The notes under the pieces are model-generated. The model was not told the DNA's origin, did no database searches, and was given only the letters and a program-made list of their open reading frames with translations. Shown here piece after piece: positions 57,994-64,000 of a stretch of DNA of 64,000 bases. This DNA is from Parvularcula sp039818345 (GTDB taxonomy: Bacteria; Pseudomonadota; Alphaproteobacteria; Caulobacterales; Parvularculaceae), in assembly GCA_039818345.1 (NCBI GenBank), contig JBCBUC010000010.1:1-64000 (forward strand), given 5' to 3'. Position numbers and translations under genes: made by a program. Positions within the stretch are counted from its first letter, which is position 1, and each line of letters starts with the position of its first letter.

Positions 57994-59100
57994 ATGAAGA
58001 TTGGCGTGCCCAAGGAAATCAAAACCCGCGAGTTTCGGGTGGGGATGATCCCAGCAAGTGTCGAAGAAGCGACGCGCTTAGGCCACGAGGTGGTGGTGGA
58101 GACCGACGCTGGCGCCGGCATCGACCTGACCAACGACGATTATGAAGCCGCAGGCGCTACCATTGTCGAAAACGCCGCCCAAGCCTTCGATGCGGATCTC
58201 GTGGTGAAGGTCAAGGAACCGCAGCTGCCTGAGTGCGCGATGCTCTCCAAAGGCCAGACCCTCTTCACCTACTTGCATCTCGCCGCTGATAAACCGCAGG
58301 CCGAAGCGCTGATGGCGTCGGGCTGCACCGCCATTGCCTATGAGACCGTGACCGGTGATCGCGGTTTACCGCTTTTGCGCCCGATGTCCGAAGTCGCCGG
58401 CCGCATGTCGGTGCAGGTCGGCGCTTGGGCGCTCGAAAAAAGCCAAGGCGGCCGCGGTGTCCTTCTGGGCGGTGTGCCGGGCGTTGCGGCGGGTAAGGTT
58501 GTGATCCTAGGCGGCGGCGTTTCAGGCTTTAATGCTGCACAAATGGCCGTTGGTCTTCACGCTGAGGTCACTCTATTTGACCGCTCATTGGCGCGGCTTG
58601 AAGAGCTCGATGCCCTCTTCAAGAACGAGGTGCAGACAGTCTACTCAACGCCAACGGCCGTGCGGGAAGCGGTCCGAGAAGCAGATCTTGTGATCGGTGC
58701 AGTGCTTGTCCCCGGCGCGGCGGCGCCGAAGCTTGTCACCAGGGACATGCTGTCTGAGATGAAGCCGGGTTCAGTCTTGGTCGATATCGCCATCGATCAG
58801 GGCGGCTGTTTTGAAACCTCAAAAGCGACGAGCCATGACGATCCGATCTTCGTCGTTGATGACATTGTGCATTACTGCGTCGCCAACATGCCCGGTGCGG
58901 TACCGCGAACATCCACCTTCGCGCTTAACAATGCCACCCTTCCGCATACAATCAATATCGCGCAAAATGGTGCCATTGGAGCGATGCAGCGTGATCCGCA
59001 TCTTCTTGCTGGTCTCAACGTCATGGAGAGCAAGATCACCTATAAGGCGGTCGCGGACGATCTTGATCTGCCCTACGCGGAAGCTTCCAGCTTTCTTTGA
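57994..59100 (+). CDS. ald: Alanine dehydrogenase
   Basis: A 368-residue enzyme: MKIGVPKEIKTREFRVGM, KVKEPQ (active-site Lys), FTYLHLAADK (His), the NAD site VILGGGVSGFNAAQMAVG and DIAIDQGGCFETSK. Interconverts alanine and pyruvate with NAD. GGAG precedes the ATG 57994. Upstream is the RpoH gene, divergent. Followed by 176 bases of gap and then the arginine-succinyltransferase operon; ald may serve the same nitrogen catabolism programme. Confidence 0.96.
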   Translation: MKIGVPKEIKTREFRVGMIPASVEEATRLGHEVVVETDAGAGIDLTNDDYEAAGATIVENAAQAFDADLVVKVKEPQLPECAMLSKGQTLFTYLHLAADKPQAEALMASGCTAIAYETVTGDRGLPLLRPMSEVAGRMSVQVGAWALEKSQGGRGVLLGGVPGVAAGKVVILGGGVSGFNAAQMAVGLHAEVTLFDRSLARLEELDALFKNEVQTVYSTPTAVREAVREADLVIGAVLVPGAAAPKLVTRDMLSEMKPGSVLVDIAIDQGGCFETSKATSHDDPIFVVDDIVHYCVANMPGAVPRTSTFALNNATLPHTINIAQNGAIGAMQRDPHLLAGLNVMESKITYKAVADDLDLPYAEASSFL

Positions 59101-59276
59101 ACCGCGAAGGTCGCCCGTTTACTGAAAAGAAGAGATGACAAGACGACCGCTAAAACAGGGGGCGTTACACCTCTTAGGATTGTTAAGGCCCAAAGGCATC
59201 TGCGAGCGACGGCAATGCTCACGGGGTTTGAGATAGCCCTTTTGACCCGCCCTCCAACCAGGTCTAGAGGGCGCCC

Positions 59277-59564
59277 ATGTCGACAATCGAATTCGAAACT
59301 GTGCTCTCCCACAACGACGGGCCGGGAGAGGCCATGATAGAACGCAGGCTCGCTCGGTCTGCGATCAACGCCGGCACGACCGCGTGTTCTGGCTCCGTCA
59401 AAAGGGCACGCTTTGATCTTCGCGTGAGCGTTGACTGGCAACCGGCGAGCGCCAGCTCTGATCGCACCAACCTTGCCAAAGCGTACTTGCATCATGGCGA
59501 CAAGGTCGGCGTCGTCGGCGGCCAAGTGCCGTGGCCGCCGCGTTGGGACCAGAAAATCTCATGA
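59277..59564 (+). CDS. Small unknown protein overlapping astA
   Basis: A 95-residue frame starting at an ATG with an AGAGGG ribosome site and stopping with TGA inside the astA start (ATGA overlap), so it is placed for translational coupling with astA. No family is recognised: it is not astC or astE, and has no membrane helix. The end (LHHGDKVGVVGGQVPWPPRW) has a beta/OB-fold-like flavour, but no match is certain. The gap upstream (59101-59276) has no gene. It could also be a non-functional frame. Expression evidence would settle it. Confidence 0.4.
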   Translation: MSTIEFETVLSHNDGPGEAMIERRLARSAINAGTTACSGSVKRARFDLRVSVDWQPASASSDRTNLAKAYLHHGDKVGVVGGQVPWPPRWDQKIS

Positions 59565-60586
59565 TGATTGTCCGCCTCGCGGCGCCTGCGGATCTTCAAG
59601 GGCTTAAAGCACTCGCTGATTCCGCTGACACCGGCATGACCACGGTCCCGACCGCGACCGATACCATCCTGTCCCGGATCGAAAAAAGCGTTGCCGCGGT
59701 CAAAGGCAAAGGCAAAGCACGCGCCGAAGACACGTTCTTTTTCGTCACTGAAAAAGATGGTGTCATCATCGGCATGTCGACGATTTTCCCCTCTTTGGGC
59801 GAAGATCGACCGTTCTACAGCTATCGCATCAGCCATATCGCGAAATCCGCGCCGGAGCTTGATATCGAGGCACAGTCTCAACTTCTTATTCTGTGTAACG
59901 ATTTTCATGGCTATGATGAAATCGCAACCCTGCTGGTGTCGGATCAGGCGCGAGGGAGCGGCGCTGGGCGCCTGACGTCCCTTTCTCGTTTTCTCTTCAT
60001 GAAATCGATCGAAGACCGCCTATCGGGAAAGGTAATGGCGGAGATCCGGGGCCGCTTTCGCGATGATGGGTCCTGCCCCTTTTGGGATGCCATCGCATCG
60101 AAGTTTTTTAATATGAGTTTCGACGAAGCTGACCGGCGATCGGCCCATGATTTTCGGTTTATTGCGGACCTGATGCCGAAGTTTCCGATTTATACGGCAT
60201 TTTTGCCGGAAGACGTGCGGGACAATCTCGGCACCCCGCATCACCTTTCAGCCACGGCAAAGAAAATGCTCGAGGGCGAGGGGTTCGAATTCACCCGATG
60301 CATCGATATTTTTGATGGCGGGCCAAGCATTGAAGCGCCACTTTCGCGGATCCGCACGGTGGCCCAGGCTGAAACTGTCGAGACCAGGATTGACGACCAT
60401 GCGAGCGCTGACCATGGCGAGCGCTGGCTCGCGGCAAACCCCGCGCTCGGCCGATTCCGCGCAACGGTGCTGAACCGGGGACCGCAGGAGGGCACGCAAG
60501 CATTGACCTCTGAAGAAGCGAAGGGGCTCGGCGTTGAACCAGGCGAGCCTGTCCTGGTCTCACCCATGCGTACACAGAAGGGATGA
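59561..60586 (+). CDS. astA: Arginine N-succinyltransferase
   Basis: A 341-residue AstA: VRLAAPADLQGLKALADS at the start, EIRGRFRDDGSCPFWDAIASKFFNM (quoted in parts), and FPIYTAFLPEDVRDNLG. Transfers succinyl from succinyl-CoA to arginine, the first step of the AST pathway. Start ATG 59561 (or 59564) overlaps the small upstream gene by four bases. astD starts 4 bases after its stop. It catalyses arginine catabolism to glutamate and succinate. Confidence 0.95.
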   Translation: MMIVRLAAPADLQGLKALADSADTGMTTVPTATDTILSRIEKSVAAVKGKGKARAEDTFFFVTEKDGVIIGMSTIFPSLGEDRPFYSYRISHIAKSAPELDIEAQSQLLILCNDFHGYDEIATLLVSDQARGSGAGRLTSLSRFLFMKSIEDRLSGKVMAEIRGRFRDDGSCPFWDAIASKFFNMSFDEADRRSAHDFRFIADLMPKFPIYTAFLPEDVRDNLGTPHHLSATAKKMLEGEGFEFTRCIDIFDGGPSIEAPLSRIRTVAQAETVETRIDDHASADHGERWLAANPALGRFRATVLNRGPQEGTQALTSEEAKGLGVEPGEPVLVSPMRTQKG

Positions 60587-60590
60587 TGAG

Positions 60591-62060
60591 ATGACGGATC
60601 TCTTGCAATTGATCGGTGGGCGCTGGCGCCAAGGAAGCGGCCCGTTGTTGGTCTCAACGTCACCCGCGGACAACAGCGATATCGCCCGCGGCCACGCAGC
60701 GGGCAGCCAGGACGTCGCAGACGCTGTTCGCGCGGCCACGAAAGCAGCATCGAGCTGGCGGCGGACATCCTTTGACGAGCGCAAGGCCCTGGTCGAACGC
60801 TTCGCCGCGATCGCCGCTGAGCGGAAAGAGGACATGGCAAGTCTGATCGCAAAGGAAACAGGCAAGGCAAAATGGGACGCCCTCACCGAGGCAGGCGCCA
60901 TCGCGGGAAAGGCTGGGTTGGCGCTGAACTCTTATAACGAACGCACCCCGACCCAGGAGAAAGAGCAAGGAAGTCTCACGCTCCGTCTCACCCATAAACC
61001 GCATGGCGTGATGGTGGTGATCGGCCCCTTTAACTTCCCCGGTCACCTTCCCAATGGGCAGATCATCCCCTCTCTTTTGGCAGGCAACACGGTGGTCTTT
61101 AAACCTTCCGAGCAAACACCCGCCGTGGGCGCTCTTATGGCGCAATGGTGGAAAGAAGCGGGCCTCCCCGACGGCGTTCTCAATGTCGTCCATGGCGATC
61201 GTCAGATTGCTGAGGGTCTGATCAAAAGCACCGGCATTGCCGGTGTGCTGTTTACCGGCGGTATCCAAGCCGGGCGGGCGATCCACGCCATGATGGCAGG
61301 TCGCCCTGAAGTGATCGTGGCGCTCGAGCTTGGCGGCAACAACCCCATCGTCGCCTGGGATGTTGGCAATGTCGACGATGCTGCACAGATCATTATTCGC
61401 TCCGCCTACATCACCACAGGGCAACGCTGTACCTGCGCCCGGCGTTTAATCGTCGAAGACAGCCCGGAGGGTCAAAAGCTGATCGACGCGGTGCAGGCCC
61501 TCATCCCTCGCCTTCTCGTCGGCCCACCTGAAGCCGAACCCGAACCCTTCATGGGGCCGTTGGTCAGCGCGAGTAGCGCCGAGCGCGCCCTCGCCGCCCA
61601 AACCCAGCTGATCGAAGCAGGCGCTCAACCCCTTACCGCGATGGAACAGGGCGAGGCTGGCCCCGCTTTTGTGACCCCCGGCCTTCTCGATGTGACAGAG
61701 ATGCCGAATGATCCTGACGAGGAGGTTTTTGCGCCGCTCCTTAAGGTTATCCGTGTCAAAACTTTCGATGAGGCGATCGAAAAGGCTAACGATACACAAT
61801 TTGGCCTAGCCGCAAGCCTTCTCTCCGACAGCGAAGAGCTTTGGCAGCGCTTTGATGCGGAGATCAACGCTGGCATCGTCAATTGGAACCGTCAGACCAC
61901 CGGCGCTTCGGGGTCGCTACCGTTTGGCGGACCGGGCCTTTCGGGCAACCATCGACCAGCCGGTTCTTATGCTGCTGACTTCTGTGCGTGGCCGATGGCG
62001 AGCATGTTGTCCGCCGGGCCGCTTACCGATGATCAACCGGTGAAAGGCCTCAAGGAATGA
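60591..62060 (+). CDS. astD: N-succinylglutamate 5-semialdehyde dehydrogenase
   Basis: A 489-residue NAD-dependent aldehyde dehydrogenase: VIGPFNFPGHLPNGQI, ALELGGNNPIV (catalytic Glu), TTGQRCTCARRL (catalytic Cys) and NWNRQTTGASGSLPFGG. This is the AstD signature. Converts succinylglutamate semialdehyde to succinylglutamate, the fourth step of the pathway. GAAGGG precedes the ATG 60591. astB overlaps by four bases. Confidence 0.95.
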   Translation: MTDLLQLIGGRWRQGSGPLLVSTSPADNSDIARGHAAGSQDVADAVRAATKAASSWRRTSFDERKALVERFAAIAAERKEDMASLIAKETGKAKWDALTEAGAIAGKAGLALNSYNERTPTQEKEQGSLTLRLTHKPHGVMVVIGPFNFPGHLPNGQIIPSLLAGNTVVFKPSEQTPAVGALMAQWWKEAGLPDGVLNVVHGDRQIAEGLIKSTGIAGVLFTGGIQAGRAIHAMMAGRPEVIVALELGGNNPIVAWDVGNVDDAAQIIIRSAYITTGQRCTCARRLIVEDSPEGQKLIDAVQALIPRLLVGPPEAEPEPFMGPLVSASSAERALAAQTQLIEAGAQPLTAMEQGEAGPAFVTPGLLDVTEMPNDPDEEVFAPLLKVIRVKTFDEAIEKANDTQFGLAASLLSDSEELWQRFDAEINAGIVNWNRQTTGASGSLPFGGPGLSGNHRPAGSYAADFCAWPMASMLSAGPLTDDQPVKGLKE

Positions 62061-63391
62061 CGGCTCGTGAAGTCAATTTTGATGGGCTCGTTGGACCAAC
62101 GCATAATTATGGCGGCCTCTCTTTAGGCAATGTCGCGTCCATGCAATCGACCGAGACGCCGTCGAACCCGCGTGAGGCGGCGCTTCAAGGCCTGCAAAAA
62201 ATGCGCGAGCTGATCAGCCGAGGTTTTACCCAAGGCTTTTTTCCGCCCCATGATCGTCCGCATATCACAACCTTGCGCCAGTTCGGTTTCACCGGATCTG
62301 ACGAAGCTGTGGTGGAGGCCGCGGGAAAGAGCGCACCTCTCCTCCTTCGAAACTGCGCTTCAGCTTCGGCCATGTGGACCGCGAATGCCGCGACGGTCGC
62401 CCCTCGCACGGACACAGGCGACGGCAAGACCCACTTCACCCCCGCCAATCTGCGCGCGATGTTTCACCGGTCGCTGGAAGCGCCCTTCACAGAGCGCATG
62501 CTGCGAACAGCGTTTCCGGGCGAGCGTTTCGCCGTCCACAGCTCGATCCCTTCGGGGGGGCCAATGGGTGATGAAGGTGCAGCCAATCATGGTCGGCTTT
62601 GCGCCGAGCACGGCGCGAAGGGCCTTCATCTTTACACCTATGGTCGCGAGGCCTTCGCCCGTGATTGGCAGGGCAAATTCCCCGCGCGCCAAGCGCTCGA
62701 GGCGAGCCGTGCCATCGCTACGCAGCAAGGGATAGACGAGAACCAATCCGTCTTTATGCTGCAAAAGGCCGACGCCATCGACGCGGGTGTCTTCCATAAT
62801 GATGTGGTGGCCGTCGCCAATGGCCAAGCCCTGCTCTATCATCAGCATGCCTATGAGGACACCGCAGCTAGCCTCGACGACATCAAGCGCAAAGCTGAGC
62901 CGCTCGGCTTTGAACCGATTTTCATTGAGGTGCCTGAAGGCGAGGTTTCACTCCAAGACGCGGTGACCTCGTATCTTTTTAACTCGCAGCTCCTGACCAA
63001 AAACGATGGTTCGATGCTGCTTCTGTTGCCGGTCGAAGCCGAGGAGAACCCGCGCGCCAAAAGTTGGTGCGACGGCGCCGTCGCCGGCAATGGCCCGATT
63101 GGCGAAACAGTTTTTTTGGATCTGCGCCAGTCGATGAAAAACGGCGGTGGCCCCGCCTGTCTGCGCCTGCGCGTGGTCTTGGATTCAGCCGACCTCAACG
63201 CGATGCATCAGGGTTTTCTCTTGGATGAGGAAAAAATAAGCACGCTCGAGGCCTGGGTGACGACCCACTACCGCGATCGCCTCCATGCCGCCGATCTTGC
63301 GGATCCCCAGCTTTTACGCGAGGTTCGGCAGGCGCTCGACGCCCTTACGAGCATTATGGGCACCCCAGCGCTCTACGATTTTCAGCGGTAA
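62057..63391 (+). CDS. astB: N-succinylarginine dihydrolase
   Basis: A 444-residue AstB: VNFDGLVGPTHNYGGLSLGN, GDEGAANHGRLC (Glu), FHNDVVAVANG (His) and GGGPACLRLRVVL (Cys) form the catalytic triad of this amidinotransferase-fold enzyme. Releases two ammonia and CO2, giving succinylornithine, the second step. Shares four bases (ATGA) with astD. The order astA-astD-astB matches known operons; astC and astE are not in the window (astC would be an aminotransferase). Confidence 0.96.
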   Translation: MTAREVNFDGLVGPTHNYGGLSLGNVASMQSTETPSNPREAALQGLQKMRELISRGFTQGFFPPHDRPHITTLRQFGFTGSDEAVVEAAGKSAPLLLRNCASASAMWTANAATVAPRTDTGDGKTHFTPANLRAMFHRSLEAPFTERMLRTAFPGERFAVHSSIPSGGPMGDEGAANHGRLCAEHGAKGLHLYTYGREAFARDWQGKFPARQALEASRAIATQQGIDENQSVFMLQKADAIDAGVFHNDVVAVANGQALLYHQHAYEDTAASLDDIKRKAEPLGFEPIFIEVPEGEVSLQDAVTSYLFNSQLLTKNDGSMLLLLPVEAEENPRAKSWCDGAVAGNGPIGETVFLDLRQSMKNGGGPACLRLRVVLDSADLNAMHQGFLLDEEKISTLEAWVTTHYRDRLHAADLADPQLLREVRQALDALTSIMGTPALYDFQR

Positions 63392-63397
63392 CGAAAC

Positions 63398-63425
63398 TTG
63401 CCGAAAGAGGTGACGACCTCGGCAA
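63398..63425 (+). terminator. Hairpin after astB
   Basis: TTGCCG and CGGCAA arms with an inner AGGT/ACCT pairing and a bulge lie seven bases after the astB stop. No T-run follows, so termination is uncertain. Confidence 0.35.
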
Positions 63426-63471
63426 AGCGCCCTAGCAATAACGTTCTGTTTAACGACTCGCGAGGGACAGC

Positions 63472-64000
63472 GTGACCGCTGACCGCACCCAGACCATCTC
63501 CGCGCAGCAGCCCGCCGCTGCCACCCGGGCGCATGGGTTAACCTTAGCGATTATGCTCACCCTGGTGCTTGCCGTTGGGCTTTTGGTGTTTGGCGGCGTG
63601 CGAGAGCTTCGCAACCGCGAAGCCGGTGCCGCCGAAGACGCGCGGGTTGCCGCCGTTTTGATTGGTGAAGCTGTCCAAGCTGAAGGTCCCCTCACGATCA
63701 TTCCCGGCGACACCTCTGAACAACGGGTCCGGACGATCCTTCGGCGTTATGCACCGGAGGGCGGCGCTGCCTATCTTTTAACGGGCATGGGACGCACACC
63801 GCTGGGCGAAGGCCAAACATCTGAGATGCCGTTTGATCGAGGGTGGCTCGACGGCCAACCCACGCAAGGGATACGGGTGACGTTGCGGGAACTGCCTGCT
63901 GGAGAGACCGTGGTGACCGCTGCGCCGGCCGCACCGCTTTTGTCCGCATTGCTCCCCTATGCGGCCATGGGGTTCGTCCTCATCTTAGGCGCATCTCTTC
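63472..64000 (+). CDS. Membrane protein, 3' end outside the window; sensor-like N-terminus
   Basis: An open frame starts at GTG 63472 after GAGGGAC and stays open to the edge (176 codons). Residues 1-23 are polar, 24-42 hydrophobic (LTLAIMLTLVLAVGLLVFGG), then a periplasmic-like loop of about 110 residues, then a second hydrophobic segment starting at the end (LLSALLPYAAMGFVLILGA). Two membrane segments flanking an outside loop are typical of sensor histidine kinases or diguanylate cyclases; no catalytic part is visible, so the family is open. It could sense a signal for the AST operon just upstream. Confidence 0.55.
   Translation, partial: MTADRTQTISAQQPAAATRAHGLTLAIMLTLVLAVGLLVFGGVRELRNREAGAAEDARVAAVLIGEAVQAEGPLTIIPGDTSEQRVRTILRRYAPEGGAAYLLTGMGRTPLGEGQTSEMPFDRGWLDGQPTQGIRVTLRELPAGETVVTAAPAAPLLSALLPYAAMGFVLILGASL

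Noticed and set aside
59073..59525. A minus-strand 150-codon frame opposite the small gene before astA
   Set aside because: It overlaps the ald 3' end and the better supported plus-strand frame that has a ribosome site and ATGA overlap.
59277..59564. Similarity of the small pre-astA protein to single-strand DNA-binding proteins
   Set aside because: Only a short resemblance in one segment (HGDKVGVVGGQ); no full OB-fold pattern and no Trp or aromatic set, so no family was assigned.
1..64000. CRISPR arrays, prophages, integrases or transposases
   Set aside because: No repeat-spacer pattern, integrase motif or transposase was seen; the only repeat element is the 98-bp palindromic unit at 32335-32432.

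Overview
The window is GC-rich, tightly packed chromosomal DNA from an alphaproteobacterium. The pointers are a PHB-type cluster with PhaR divergent from phaA, the paired Lrp-type regulators, an RpoH-type sigma factor, the DUF2937, DUF6151, YidD and RHH families, a tolQRAB-pal cluster, a WaaL-type ligase gene overlapping thrS, and TTAACC-like sites upstream of some genes. Several cargo proteins end in VPLPA/PEP-CTERM-like signals, a trait of some marine Rhodobacterales and Parvularcula-like bacteria. The genus is not determined here. I found no tRNA, rRNA, CRISPR array, prophage or insertion sequence with a transposase. Almost everything is core metabolism or envelope function.

Left part (1-24 kb): ettA, with an A+T-richer partial gene behind it. 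Next come two adjacent secreted proteins with C-terminal sorting-type tails, sharing an upstream element at the same distance from both starts. A five-gene operon follows (DUF3667 protein, FAH hydrolase, free-methionine sulfoxide reductase, rlmJ, lipoprotein). Then gabT, an unusual Nudix protein, a TonB-dependent receptor behind a Fur-like box, a thioesterase, a fibro-slime protein with a sorting tail, a LysE exporter/Lrp pair, a MoxR ATPase, pgi-purE-purK, a DsbD/redoxin pair, a membrane dipeptidase and a fourth sorting-tail protein.

Middle (24-38 kb): map-radC and two small genes; the Tol-Pal envelope machine (tolQ, tolR, tolA, tolB, pal) with a Glu-Pro-rich TolA; asd; a 98-bp inverted-repeat element with perfect terminal repeats abutting phzF; a second Lrp pair; and the polyhydroxybutyrate genes phaB, phaA and phaR with small exported proteins between phaA and phaB.

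Right part (38-64 kb): a polysaccharide glycosyltransferase and O-antigen ligase overlapping thrS; yidD with an IscU-like scaffold; a PhyH dioxygenase; a TetR regulator whose likely palindromic operator lies inside the promoter of a divergent CPBP membrane protease; cysS, folE, hisI, an acyl-CoA ligase, suhB, a MauE-like protein, mutS, ygjP, an OmpA-type porin and an RpoH-type sigma factor; then alanine dehydrogenase and an arginine succinyltransferase (AST) operon. The AST operon has a small unknown gene overlapping astA, followed by astA, astD and astB. The window closes on a truncated membrane protein that could be a sensor.

Genes are close-packed. Many same-strand neighbours overlap by a few bases, and four convergent pairs share a CTAA or TTAG tetranucleotide that holds both stop codons. 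The least ordinary observations are the sorting-tail family with its shared upstream element, the MITE-like repeat, the TetR operator/CPBP pair, the Nudix protein with a coiled-coil insertion and shifted box, and the unknown gene coupled to astA. No single large undescribed system is evident.
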